From assembly GCA_027306995.1 (NCBI GenBank), contig DAHUXS010000013.1, forward strand, positions 124,001-188,000: a stretch of DNA of 64,000 nt, given 5' to 3'. Of this stretch, positions 9,946 to 17,738 are shown one piece after another. A program made the position numbers and the translations under genes. The stretch is from Lysobacter sp. Its GTDB lineage: Bacteria > Pseudomonadota > Gammaproteobacteria > Xanthomonadales > Xanthomonadaceae. The notes under the pieces were generated by a model. That model did no database searches. It had not been told where the DNA came from and saw only the letters and a list, made by a program, of their open reading frames with translations. Every line of letters begins with the position of its first letter. Positions within the stretch are counted from its first letter, which is position 1.

Positions 9946-10290
9946 ATGGATATCGATCTCATCCAGAAACGGATCAGGCAATTCAGGGACTCGAGGGACT
10001 GGATGAAGTTCCATAATCCAAAAAATCTTGCCATATCCATCTCTTTGGAATCAGCGGAGCTCCTAGAACATTTCCAATGGAAGTCTCCGGAAGAAAGCGA
10101 GCTTCACGCCGAATCGGCAAAGAGCGAAATCGCCGACGAGATGGCTGACATCGCTGTCTATCTGATCGAAATGGCCGACAATCTCGGAATTGATCTTGAA
10201 AAAGCCATTCTGGGGAAACTGGACAAAAATGCCGCCAAATACCCTGTCGAAAAGGCCAAGGGTAATGCGAAGAAGTATACGGAGCTCTAG
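9946..10290 (+). CDS. MazG-like nucleotide pyrophosphohydrolase (dCTPase/RS21-C6-like)
   Basis: A 114-residue all-alpha protein with the MazG metal-binding pattern: ESAE in the first helix and EMAD within KSEIADEMADIAVYLIEMAD, followed by NLGID. Small proteins of this type hydrolyse non-canonical or excess (d)NTPs to monophosphates. A GAGG at 9937-9940 supports the ATG at 9946; the frame continues 14 codons upstream without a better site. Its base composition differs sharply from the backbone: 10021-10080 counts 25/60 G+C against 41/60 in a cluster line. Nine bases separate it from the HNH gene, so the two are very likely co-transcribed. The substrate cannot be told from sequence. Confidence 0.88.
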   Translation: MDIDLIQKRIRQFRDSRDWMKFHNPKNLAISISLESAELLEHFQWKSPEESELHAESAKSEIADEMADIAVYLIEMADNLGIDLEKAILGKLDKNAAKYPVEKAKGNAKKYTEL

Positions 10291-10299
10291 GAAAATCAC

Positions 10300-11277
10300 A
10301 TGCAACTTGTTCTTCAACCCTGCAGTGATAGTGATGCAAGAACACACTTCGTTCATACCATTGAAACCCCTGTCCCGATTTCGCGAATTCTTCGCTTCTT
10401 ACCCCAAGAGACTCACGCTGCGATCCAGCAAGCCTTCCCTGATTCGGTAGCCATTTGGGGAATTACACCCGGCACCAACAATGTCAATGCCAACAAATGG
10501 AGGCGCATGCAGCCAGGCGACACCGTCTTGCTGTATAGGAGCAAGAAACTATTTTTCAAAGCCACCGTTGCCTACAAGGTGCATGCACCGGATCTTGCGC
10601 GTGAACTTTGGAGTACCAAAGCGGATGGCTCCACCTGGGAATACGTGTTCTTCCTGACAGATCTTGAGCCTATTGATATCGACATTGAGCGATTCAATCT
10701 GGCCGCGAAATACAAATCAACCAACATCATTCAAGGTTTCAACGTACTTCCAACAAGCCAGAGCGAAGAAATTGCCCAGATGCTTGGATTGGACGACGGC
10801 GTAGGGCCACTGCTGCCCTCTCAATTCGATCTTGAGAAAAGTCGAGAGACTTTACGCGCCCTTGAAGAGGGCACAGATGCTTCCGGAAGTGCCAAGCGCC
10901 GAAAAGAACAAGGACTGCTTCGAAAACTCCTGCTCGGCGGGAAGAGTCATGCTCCCTGTTCAATCTGTGGCCGACAGCTACCCGTGAGCTTATTGGTGAT
11001 CGGCCACATTCGTCGCCGAAGCTCATGCAACCATGTGCAACGCCTCGACATGAACAATGTCATGCCGGTATGCCTCCTCGGCTGCGACGCGCTCTTCGAA
11101 AACGGGTATCTGCATGTTGATCCAACCGGTCACATTCGCAGCGACTACCGCATTCCCCCACAGCCTGAACTGCCGTCGATCATTAACGATCTAATTGATC
11201 GCGCATGCGCTGCCTGGAGCACTGCTTCAGCCCCCTATTTCGAATGGCACCGAACTCACAGGCGAAGGGTCGACTGA
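10300..11277 (+). CDS. EVE/PUA-like domain fused to HNH endonuclease (candidate modification-dependent nuclease)
   Basis: A 325-residue protein. Residues about 45-130 resemble an EVE/PUA-like fold: an IWGITPGTNN start, then KWRRMQPGDTVLLYRS, FFKATVAYKV, and STWEYVFFL. A polar linker (about 160-205) leads to an HNH domain with the zinc pair C220/C223 in CSICGRQL, the catalytic GHIRRRS (H236), the NNVMPVC region and GCDALFENGY. This C-terminal pattern is the normal form of one HNH subfamily rather than a damaged site. EVE domains bind modified bases, and fusion to HNH suggests cleavage of modified foreign DNA; that function is inference. Base composition is low (10681-10740 counts 25/60 G+C), indicating transfer together with the MazG-like gene. 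Start supported by AGGA at 10288-10291. Confidence 0.8.
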   Translation: MQLVLQPCSDSDARTHFVHTIETPVPISRILRFLPQETHAAIQQAFPDSVAIWGITPGTNNVNANKWRRMQPGDTVLLYRSKKLFFKATVAYKVHAPDLARELWSTKADGSTWEYVFFLTDLEPIDIDIERFNLAAKYKSTNIIQGFNVLPTSQSEEIAQMLGLDDGVGPLLPSQFDLEKSRETLRALEEGTDASGSAKRRKEQGLLRKLLLGGKSHAPCSICGRQLPVSLLVIGHIRRRSSCNHVQRLDMNNVMPVCLLGCDALFENGYLHVDPTGHIRSDYRIPPQPELPSIINDLIDRACAAWSTASAPYFEWHRTHRRRVD

Positions 11278-11327
11278 GTTTGGCAAATGGCACAATCTCA
11301 ATTGACGAGCTTTGTACTATGCCGCTT

Positions 11328-12251
11328 TCAGGGTGTTCGTGCTTCTTCTGATGCCAACTTGTAGGGACTGCTGTTCATGGCGATGAACCCACCACCTGCC
11401 GTATCCGAAACGCCGACCCAGCGATCCGGATCATTGACCAGCCAGGACGCCAAGTTCGCCTTGCCGCGCTGTTCCAGACGCCAGACGCCGTCATTGTCTA
11501 GGTTCATGCCTTCGATCCGGAATTCGACAGGCAATGCGCCAACCAGATGATTGTCGCCAACCAACGGACTTCCCGTGCCGGGCGTGAAACGGATTTGTTT
11601 CGCATACCTGAGCACGCTCTTTTCGAGCAATTTCCGTGCGTCGTCCAGGACTTTGTCGCCCCCGCGGATGTTGTACAGCGCGGATTGCCCAACCACCGCA
11701 TCGGCAACCGAGCCATCCGGGTTGAGGTAGAGATGCACGATCACTCCGCCGCCCACGCCCGCCATCATCAACCCCACTGGATAACCGGGGCGTCGCGGCT
11801 CGAAGACCATGCATTCGGTGACGCATTTCCGTGAGCTCTTCGCCTCATCCTCTTTCTGCCGCTCTTCGCGCGTCATGAAAGGCTTGTCCCCGAAGTGCCG
11901 GCTGTCCAGCGTCAACTCGTAGTTCTCGCTGCCCTTGGCGCGTGCAGCCAGCGTCATCAGGAAATAGGTTTTGGCATTGACCGCAACACCATCCTGGCGA
12001 TAAGGCCGGAACTTCCACTTGCCGATCACCTCATCGACGTATGCGGCGATCTTCGGGTCGAGCTTTGTGGTGATGTGATGTTCCTTGACCACTCCGTCCG
12101 TGCCGAAGGTGAGGTCGCCACGCACCTGCATGGTCATCACCGATTCGGTGAGGCCACGATCATTCGTCACCAGCGCCGGTTCTTTTGCCTGGGTCATTGC
12201 GACCGGACAGCCCAGCATCAACGCGAGCGCCATCATCGATTGCTTCATCAT
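11328..12251 (-). CDS. Periplasmic protein with two TonB-C-like segments (paralog 1)
   Basis: A 307-residue protein with a cleavable signal (about 1-22, MTQAKEPA boundary). Two segments resemble the TonB C-terminal fold. One is near residues 45-95 (DGVVKEHHITT then VIGKWKFRPYRQDGVAV). The other is near 165-225 (GVIVHLYLNPDGSVADA then RYAKQIRFTPG). There is no transmembrane anchor or Pro-rich spacer, so it is not an ordinary TonB. It is clearly paralogous to the gene 12 bases upstream and lies in the same orientation, implying a two-gene operon produced by duplication. Two cysteines sit in KCVTECMVF. Function unknown. Confidence 0.8.
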   Translation of the reverse strand: MMKQSMMALALMLGCPVAMTQAKEPALVTNDRGLTESVMTMQVRGDLTFGTDGVVKEHHITTKLDPKIAAYVDEVIGKWKFRPYRQDGVAVNAKTYFLMTLAARAKGSENYELTLDSRHFGDKPFMTREERQKEDEAKSSRKCVTECMVFEPRRPGYPVGLMMAGVGGGVIVHLYLNPDGSVADAVVGQSALYNIRGGDKVLDDARKLLEKSVLRYAKQIRFTPGTGSPLVGDNHLVGALPVEFRIEGMNLDNDGVWRLEQRGKANLASWLVNDPDRWVGVSDTAGGGFIAMNSSPYKLASEEARTP

Positions 12252-12263
12252 GTCGTTCTTCCC

Positions 12264-13217
12264 TTATGGTGCAGTTGCATCGGACACGAGCTTGTAGCGA
12301 CTTTCCTCCATCGACACGAAGCCGTTTCCGGAAATGTCGGAAACGCCAATCCAGCGATCGGGACCATGCACCAGCCAGGGCGCAACACTGCGCTTGCTGC
12401 GCTGTTCGATGCGCCACGCGCCAAGATTGTCGAGCTTGTCGCCTTTCATCTGGAAAATGAAAGGCAAGGCACCGACCAGGTGATTGTCTCCAACCAGGTG
12501 GCTGCCCGAACCCGGCGCCATGCGGACCTGCCGCGCATAGCGGAGCGCCTCCTCTTCAAGGAACTTGCGCGACTTGTCGAGGTCCCCGTCGTCGCCGCGT
12601 ACGTTGTACAGCGCGGATTGCGCGACCCTCGCATCGGCCACTGTCCCGTCCGGATTCAGGTAGAGATGGACGATCACCGCGCCACTGACCCCTGCCCGCT
12701 CAAGTTCGCGCGGGTATTGCAGAGGCCAGCGTGGTTGCGAAAGCATGCAATTGACCACGCACTCGGTCGCATCCTTGCCGCTTTTCTTCTGTTCATCCTT
12801 GCTGATGACGCCGGTGACGCCGTCGGTGAAAGACACGTTGTCGACGGAGATTTCGTATTTCTCCGGATCCTTTGTCCGGGCCGCGAGCGTCATCTGGAAA
12901 TAAGTTCTTGCATCGACTGCGACACCATCCTGGAGATAGGGTCGGAACCTCCAGTTATGGATCGTGTTCTTGATATATGTATCGATCGCGGACATTTCGG
13001 CGCTGCCCTTCTGACCTTCCACGGGCTTCCAGCCAAATTTCTTCACCTTGCCGTCCGGACCGAAAACGAGCCATCCTGGGACACGCATGGTCATGACCGT
13101 TTCGGTCAGGCCACGGCTATCGGACACCAGCTCCTCTTTCTCTTTCGGTTGCGCCATCGCAGCCGAGCCAGCCAGCAGCACCAGCGCGAATGCAGCCGCC
13201 ATCGATCGTTTTGCCAT
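12264..13217 (-). CDS. Periplasmic protein with two TonB-C-like segments (paralog 2)
   Basis: A 317-residue signal-peptide protein (MAKRSMAAAF start, cleavage near AAMAQ) aligned along its whole length with the downstream paralog. Shared blocks include GLTE-VMTM, WRFRPYLQDGVAVDARTYF, AVIVHLYLNPDGTVADARV-QSALYN and LVGDNHLVGALP. The FRP and NPDGxV elements are those of TonB-C-like domains. The ATG at 13217 is preceded by a strong GGGGGAGGGCGAG stretch, part of which lies in a hairpin (13225-13242). An upstream in-frame ATG exists but would read through that hairpin. Likely transcribed together with paralog 1; role unknown. Confidence 0.8.
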   Translation of the reverse strand: MAKRSMAAAFALVLLAGSAAMAQPKEKEELVSDSRGLTETVMTMRVPGWLVFGPDGKVKKFGWKPVEGQKGSAEMSAIDTYIKNTIHNWRFRPYLQDGVAVDARTYFQMTLAARTKDPEKYEISVDNVSFTDGVTGVISKDEQKKSGKDATECVVNCMLSQPRWPLQYPRELERAGVSGAVIVHLYLNPDGTVADARVAQSALYNVRGDDGDLDKSRKFLEEEALRYARQVRMAPGSGSHLVGDNHLVGALPFIFQMKGDKLDNLGAWRIEQRSKRSVAPWLVHGPDRWIGVSDISGNGFVSMEESRYKLVSDATAP

Positions 13218-13224
13218 CTCGCCC

Positions 13225-13242
13225 TCCCCCAAGATAGGGGGA
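13225..13242 (-). promoter_or_regulatory. Leader hairpin overlapping the ribosome-binding site of the TonB-C pair
   Basis: Read on the minus strand, arms TCCCCC and GGGGGA enclose TATCTT just before the purine-rich ribosome site of the 13217 start. The 3' arm forms part of the GGGGGAGG sequence, so pairing would hide the ribosome-binding site. Function is inferred only. Confidence 0.4.
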
Positions 13243-13289
13243 TCGTAGCTTTTTTCCACGCGCGACGGATGACGAGCCGCAACCGTGAC

Positions 13290-14183
13290 TCAATCGCTGC
13301 CTTTGCAGGCATCCACCAATATCGAAATTTGCCGCTGGCAAAAGTCCAAATATGCCCGCACGATCGCAGATGGATGGCGATGCGATGGATACAGCAGGTT
13401 GATCTGCTGCTCGGGCAACGGTTGTGCCGGCAACAAAGGGATCAGGCGCCCCAGGCGAATGGCCGACGCTGCAAGGAAGGGAGGAAGCTCGGTAATGACC
13501 TCGCCGGCCAACGCCCTGCTCTGCAGATGTGCGTAGTCATTCGTGGTCAGCACGCTTTCTGGTTCGATCATTTGCGCACCCAACTGCCAGCGCCCACGCG
13601 TGTTGGCGCCTTGCGACCAGACAGCGCACGGAAATCGGTGCAGTTCATCGACCGATTCCGGCATGCCAAAACGTTCGATGAGATGCGGGCTCGCCACTAG
13701 TACATGTCGATACGACAACATGCGACGGGCCACCATCGATTCGTGGGTAATTGTACCGATGCGCAGAGCCACGTCTATTCCGTCTTCGATCAGATCCACA
13801 CGCCGCTCGGTCGTGTAGACATGAAGGCGAACCCCCGGATGTTGTTGCTGGAACGCGGACAGCAATTGCCACCATGGTTCAAATGCCGGTGGCAACGAAA
13901 GCCGCAGGCGACCGTTCAATTGCGCCTGGTCGCTCGCAACTGCCTGCTCGGCTTCCATCAGTGTCTCGATGCCACGCGAAGCACTCTCGTACAGGCGCGT
14001 GCCCGCATCGGTCAGATGCGTGCCGCGCACAGAGCGTTCCAGCAACTGAACTTTCAATTGCCGCTCGAGTTCGCGGATCCGTCGGCTCAGGGTAGGCAGC
14101 GGCACACCCATGCGCTCGGCTGCCGCCGACAAACTGCCGCCCTGGGCCACGCTGACGAACATTCGGACGGCATTGAGGTCCAT
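13290..14183 (-). CDS. LysR-family transcriptional regulator
   Basis: A 297-residue regulator with an N-terminal winged helix-turn-helix (about 1-60: LNAVRMFVSVAQGGSLSAAAERMGVPLPTLSRRI in two overlapping motif halves) and a periplasmic-binding-like effector domain (about 90-290). It is transcribed divergently from the SnoaL-like and dehydrogenase genes across a 120-base spacer with two short palindromes. This is the standard layout for a LysR protein controlling its neighbours. The family segment RRMLSYRHVLVASP places it with the CrgA/DsdC-like oxidoreductase-linked regulators. The inducer is unknown. Confidence 0.9.
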   Translation of the reverse strand: MDLNAVRMFVSVAQGGSLSAAAERMGVPLPTLSRRIRELERQLKVQLLERSVRGTHLTDAGTRLYESASRGIETLMEAEQAVASDQAQLNGRLRLSLPPAFEPWWQLLSAFQQQHPGVRLHVYTTERRVDLIEDGIDVALRIGTITHESMVARRMLSYRHVLVASPHLIERFGMPESVDELHRFPCAVWSQGANTRGRWQLGAQMIEPESVLTTNDYAHLQSRALAGEVITELPPFLAASAIRLGRLIPLLPAQPLPEQQINLLYPSHRHPSAIVRAYLDFCQRQISILVDACKGSD

Positions 14184-14189
14184 AGATAC

Positions 14190-14224
14190 CTCTCGATTAT
14201 GAGAGCAATCATGTCACTAACATG
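14190..14224. promoter_or_regulatory. Two short palindromes in the LysR divergent intergenic region
   Basis: CTCTC-N6-GAGAG at 14190-14205 and CATGT-N5-ACATG at 14210-14224 lie just upstream of the lysR-type start. They are candidate LysR binding sites or autoregulatory elements by position only. Confidence 0.35.
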
Positions 14225-14303
14225 GATTCCATTCCACCTCTGGTAGGGAAAGACTGTCTCCACTCGCCAATCCCGGCGAGCCGACATCTCCGGAGACACC
14301 GCC

Positions 14304-14681
14304 ATGTCCATCGAATCCGTTCTCCTCGCCTACCAAAACGCCCTCAACAACAACGACATCGACGCCATCCTCGGCCTCTACGGCAGCGATCCGGTGTTCA
14401 TGCCGCAAAACGCGCCGGCCCTGGTTGGCCGCGATGCCGTCCGCGCCGGTTACGAACAGGTCTTTGCCAGCATCAAGCTCAACATCCGCTTCGATATCCA
14501 CGAGATCGAGGAAGCAGGCAATTGGGCTTGGGCCCGCACCAGTTCGGCAGGACGTACCCGAATCCTGGCAACCGACGCGGAAGTGACCGAAGGCAACAAC
14601 GAGCTCTTCGTGTTCCGCTACGAGAACAAGGTGTGGAAGATCCACCGTTACCTGTTCGCCACCAACCAGCCCCGCGCTTGA
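14304..14681 (+). CDS. SnoaL/SgcJ-like (NTF2-fold) protein
   Basis: A 125-residue protein with the cone-shaped NTF2-like signature: an N-terminal helix (SIESVLLAYQNALNNNDIDAILGLY), DPVFMPQNAPALVGRDAVRAGYE in pieces, and a C-terminal sheet (NELFVFRYENKVWKIHRYLF). Such proteins are often described as SgcJ/EcaC-type oxidoreductase-associated proteins; a catalytic reaction cannot be assigned. It begins 120 bases from the divergent LysR gene and is followed 10 bases later by a dehydrogenase, so the pair is likely one LysR-controlled operon. Confidence 0.82.
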   Translation: MSIESVLLAYQNALNNNDIDAILGLYGSDPVFMPQNAPALVGRDAVRAGYEQVFASIKLNIRFDIHEIEEAGNWAWARTSSAGRTRILATDAEVTEGNNELFVFRYENKVWKIHRYLFATNQPRA

Positions 14682-14691
14682 GGCCACGATC

Positions 14692-15678
14692 ATGAAGGCC
14701 TATGTGATCGAACAACCTGGCGGCCCGGAAGCACTCCAACTGCGAGACATCGCCTCGCCGGAACCCGGTGCCGATGAAGTACAGATTCGCGTGCGGGCGT
14801 TTGGCCTCAACCGGGCTGAAGTGTATCGACGTGCCGGCAAGATGGGACCGATTTCGGGCCAAGTCGTGCCGGGCATCGAAGCCGTCGGTGAAGTCATCCG
14901 TGATCCCGCTGGCGTGTTCCGTATCGGCCAACGCGTGGCGACGGCCATGGGCGGGCTGCAGTTCAGCCGCAACGGCAGTTATGCCGAACAGGTGACGGTG
15001 TTGCGCAATAACGTCATTGCGATTGACGACATCGCATTGTCATGGGAAGAACTTGCCGCACTACCCGAAGCCTATCTCACTGCCTGGGGCGCGCTTGACA
15101 GATGTTTGTCCATCCAGCCCGGTCAAACGTTGCTGATTCGCGGTGCAACATCCTCCGTCGGACTGGCGGCACTGACTTATGCGAAAGGACGGGGATTGAG
15201 CGTCATCGCCACGACACGCGCGCCGGAAAATTCGGCACGCCTGCTGTCGATGGGTGCGGACGAAGTCGTGATCGATAGCGGCGAAATAGCGACCGCCGTG
15301 CGCGGGATCGCACCAGAAGGCATCGATGCCGCACTCGAGGTGGTCGGTGCCGCAACGCTGCGCGATTCCATCAAAACGCTGCGTCCGTTTGGCGGCGTGT
15401 CGGTGATTGGCTTGCTCGGCGGCCCGCCTCTGCTGGAACAATTCCACCTGATGCAAGACTTGCCGGGCGCGGCACGCTTGAGTTTCTTCCCAAGCGGCTT
15501 GCTTGGCACGCCGGCGATGCCATTGCGGGACACGCCGCTGCCGTGGGTCGCCCAGGAAGTTGCCGCCGGGCGCATGCCCTCGTTGCGCACTCAAACCTTC
15601 GATTTCGACGAAGTTCGCCGCGCGCACAGCATCATGGAGAGCAATCGAGCACTCGGAAAACTCGTTGTCCGGCTCTAA
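14692..15678 (+). CDS. Zinc-independent MDR alcohol dehydrogenase / quinone oxidoreductase-like
   Basis: A 328-residue medium-chain dehydrogenase. The GroES-like N-terminal half has VRAFGLNRAEVYRRAG and VVPGIEAVGEV, and the Rossmann half has LLIRGATSSVGLAALTYAKGRG. No catalytic-zinc cysteine/histidine set is visible, which fits the quinone-oxidoreductase (QOR) branch: NADPH-dependent reduction of quinones or enones. It follows the SnoaL-like gene by 10 bases. It probably belongs to the LysR-controlled unit; the physiological substrate is unknown. Confidence 0.9.
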   Translation: MKAYVIEQPGGPEALQLRDIASPEPGADEVQIRVRAFGLNRAEVYRRAGKMGPISGQVVPGIEAVGEVIRDPAGVFRIGQRVATAMGGLQFSRNGSYAEQVTVLRNNVIAIDDIALSWEELAALPEAYLTAWGALDRCLSIQPGQTLLIRGATSSVGLAALTYAKGRGLSVIATTRAPENSARLLSMGADEVVIDSGEIATAVRGIAPEGIDAALEVVGAATLRDSIKTLRPFGGVSVIGLLGGPPLLEQFHLMQDLPGAARLSFFPSGLLGTPAMPLRDTPLPWVAQEVAAGRMPSLRTQTFDFDEVRRAHSIMESNRALGKLVVRL

Positions 15679-15914
15679 GCCCTTTCGCAGGGCATGGGCT
15701 TGGGATGGCCATCAGGCTTGCGGCCATCCCTTGGACAACACCGGAACGATCGAAAAATAGGCGATCGCGCGCATGGCTTCTCCTGCAATACGCTGCATCA
15801 GAAAGACCGCGACAACAGAAACAATGAGCCAAACGGCTGCAACGATGTAATGGGCCTGGCAAGTTTCTGATTGGCAAGCATGGGATTTCCGTCCGACGAA
15901 GATCCGGCTGCAAA
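15679..15914. other. Intergenic region with one possible tiny ORF
   Basis: No convincing gene here. A 20-codon minus-strand ORF (15774-15712, MRAIAYFSIVPVLSKGWPQA) has GGAG spaced five bases before its ATG. It is too short to support from sequence alone and could be chance. Confidence 0.2.
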
Positions 15915-16790
15915 CTACTGCATCATTTGCCCTGACTGCCTCCCGAAGGTCCCCTGCGGCATCGGCCTGGGGTCGTAATTCGCTGCATACATGGGATTTG
16001 CCGCCCGCGCCTTCTGAATCGCCTCCAGCGCCTTGGTCAGCACCGACGGGGGAATTCCGTCACTGCTTCCTGCATCACTTCCTTTCATGGGGTAAAGATC
16101 GTAGAGCATCTGCCCGGCACGGTAATCCCCCAACAGATAATTTTGCATGAGATACGATGCTGCCGCTTGTCGTTTCGGCTCCTCTTCCCGCCAAACCTGA
16201 TACGCCGGGCTATCTGCAGGATCCGGCATGGCGGAATTCCGCGCGCTGATGCCTTGGGATTCGTAACGCGCGAGCAGGTAACGCGCCGGAATCGAATTGT
16301 CCTTGTTCACGAAGTTGCGTAACGCCGAAGCAGCCGTATTGCCCTCCCCGCTGTCGATCAGCTTCTCTGCCAGATACAGTAACGCCGACCGATCCCCTTG
16401 CTTGGATCTGCTTCTCAATTCGTCTTCGGACATGGCCGACAGGCGATTGCGCTCGCTTGCACCCAGGAATCCCTTGCGGCTGAGCCAATCGGCCTCGGAC
16501 GGCGTCAGGGCGATGTCATACAACTCCCCTGGCATTCCCGCGACATAACCATCCGCCCCACTGACCACGGTTGTTCCTTTTTGTGTCGGCAGCACCCCGA
16601 ATTCCTGCCTCCACTTGTCGCCCAAAGGGGTGATACCCGTGGGAGATACATCCGACGCAACTGCCTTGTTCGCGGGGTTTTGCGGCGGTTGGGCAGCGGC
16701 CGGGTTTGATTGCTTTGAACAGCCGGAAACCACAATCGTGTGTGCAACCACCATAAGTAGTGACGCCGCAGCGATTTTCGCGTTCCTCAT
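15915..16790 (-). CDS. Predicted lipoprotein of unknown function, partner of the upstream secreted protein
   Basis: A 291-residue protein with a lipoprotein signal: hydrophobic stretch, then the lipobox VVSGC at about residues 19-23. The mature part has a Pro/Ala-rich spacer, then a helical region (about 110-240) with GDRSALLYLAEKLIDSG and IPARYLLARYESQG, reminiscent of Sel1/TPR-like helical pairs. It ends in a Met/Gln-rich tail. The ATG at 16790 is chosen for the GGAG seven bases upstream and the coherent signal. Its ATGA overlaps the stop of the preceding gene, so the two are translationally coupled. Base composition is low (16081-16140 counts 31/60 G+C), suggesting acquisition. No known family recognised. 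Confidence 0.78.
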   Translation of the reverse strand: MRNAKIAAASLLMVVAHTIVVSGCSKQSNPAAAQPPQNPANKAVASDVSPTGITPLGDKWRQEFGVLPTQKGTTVVSGADGYVAGMPGELYDIALTPSEADWLSRKGFLGASERNRLSAMSEDELRSRSKQGDRSALLYLAEKLIDSGEGNTAASALRNFVNKDNSIPARYLLARYESQGISARNSAMPDPADSPAYQVWREEEPKRQAAASYLMQNYLLGDYRAGQMLYDLYPMKGSDAGSSDGIPPSVLTKALEAIQKARAANPMYAANYDPRPMPQGTFGRQSGQMMQ

Positions 16791-17602
16791 GCGGAGTCTC
16801 CGCATGCCAGCATGACATCGGTGCGCAGACTCGCACAGAAAGATTCGCGCAACAAGAATTGATGGTGCACCCTCAAAGAATTGGTCGTGCTCTGGTAGTT
16901 GGCAGCCCAACTTGCAAACCATCCACCCCCAATGCTTCCACTGCCATCGGTTTTCACTCCCACCGTACCCAGCATCTTGTCGATGATGCCCTGCTTGACG
17001 ACAGGATCGATGCTGGACTTCACTTCCGTAGCCATCGCCTCAGCGGCACTGCTGCAATCCAGGAAACCCTGCCCCACAACTCCATCCGGATGGCGGTCTG
17101 CCTGGATTTCGCAAGCGGTTGCCAACCCATCCAGCAGAAAACCACCGTAATCTGCCGGTGCGCCTCCATTTTTATTGATCAAGTCTTCGTAAGCCAACAG
17201 CGTTGTAATGAACTTGTCCGATGCCGGCCCGTACGTGCTTTGACTGTTTTTCGCCCAATTCAGCGCTTGATTCAACCCGGTCCCCGCATCGTAGTAATTC
17301 GGGTTGTAATTCAACGGATTGCTTTCTGATCCACCAATGGAACATCCGCTTTGCTTGAAGGCTTGTCGCGCAGCCGGACAATCCGAATCAGAACCATCGC
17401 TACTGATTGAAGCGAAAGTAGGCGGCGGGAGGGGTTTGGACATGAGCTGTGCGAACGCATCGAATTGTTGCGGGGTCAGGTTGTTGTTCACTGCCCGCGG
17501 ACCGGTCACCACAATCGGCGGGAATTGCTGAGTTTGCGCAGAAATATCCGGTGAAATCAGGCATGCAAAAGCCAAGCACGAAAGTGCTTTTGTAAAATTC
17601 AT
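16787..17602 (-). CDS. Secreted protein of unknown function
   Basis: A 271-residue protein with a clear signal peptide (MNFTKALSCLAFACLIS, cleavage near ISAQ). The mature N-terminus contains PPIVVTGPRAVNNN, a VTG pattern common at the start of exported proteobacterial proteins. The rest is Gly/Ser/Asn-rich with four or more cysteines (SDCPAARQAF, KQSGCSIGG, LATACEIQAD, GFLDCSSAAEAM), suggesting disulfides. GGGAGGGAAT directly precedes the ATG at 17602. It is coupled to the downstream lipoprotein by ATGA overlap, and the composition is below backbone (17221-17280 counts 33/60). I do not recognise the family. Confidence 0.75.
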   Translation of the reverse strand: MNFTKALSCLAFACLISPDISAQTQQFPPIVVTGPRAVNNNLTPQQFDAFAQLMSKPLPPPTFASISSDGSDSDCPAARQAFKQSGCSIGGSESNPLNYNPNYYDAGTGLNQALNWAKNSQSTYGPASDKFITTLLAYEDLINKNGGAPADYGGFLLDGLATACEIQADRHPDGVVGQGFLDCSSAAEAMATEVKSSIDPVVKQGIIDKMLGTVGVKTDGSGSIGGGWFASWAANYQSTTNSLRVHHQFLLRESFCASLRTDVMLACGDSA

Positions 17603-17707
17603 ATTCCCTCCCTGGGGGTTGTCCGGTTCATGCCTTCGACAGGCACTCAACAAGTTCGACTTTCAGTTATTCAGAATCGATCGTCATTAAATTCCCTGAA
17701 ACGCAAC

Positions 17708-17738
17708 TTTCAATGTGCTTTTCGAAAGCACATTGAAA
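17708..17738. repeat. Perfect 14-bp-arm inverted repeat in an A+T-rich spacer
   Basis: Arms TTTCAATGTGCTTT and AAAGCACATTGAAA enclose TCG. A short T run follows on the plus strand, but no plus-strand gene ends here. It lies about 106 bases upstream of the secreted-protein start and 58 bases after the ankyrin gene stop. It could be a processing signal, an operator, or a degenerate terminator. Confidence 0.6.

Noticed and set aside
10963-11120. HNH site thought degenerate because the last His is missing
   Set aside because: The NNVMPVC-LLGCDALFENGY arrangement is, as I recall, the regular form of a specific HNH subfamily, so loss of function is not supported.
15632-15913. 93-codon minus-strand frame between the dehydrogenase and lipoprotein genes
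   Set aside because: Cys/Arg-rich with no motif and no ribosome site; partly overlaps the dehydrogenase 3' end.
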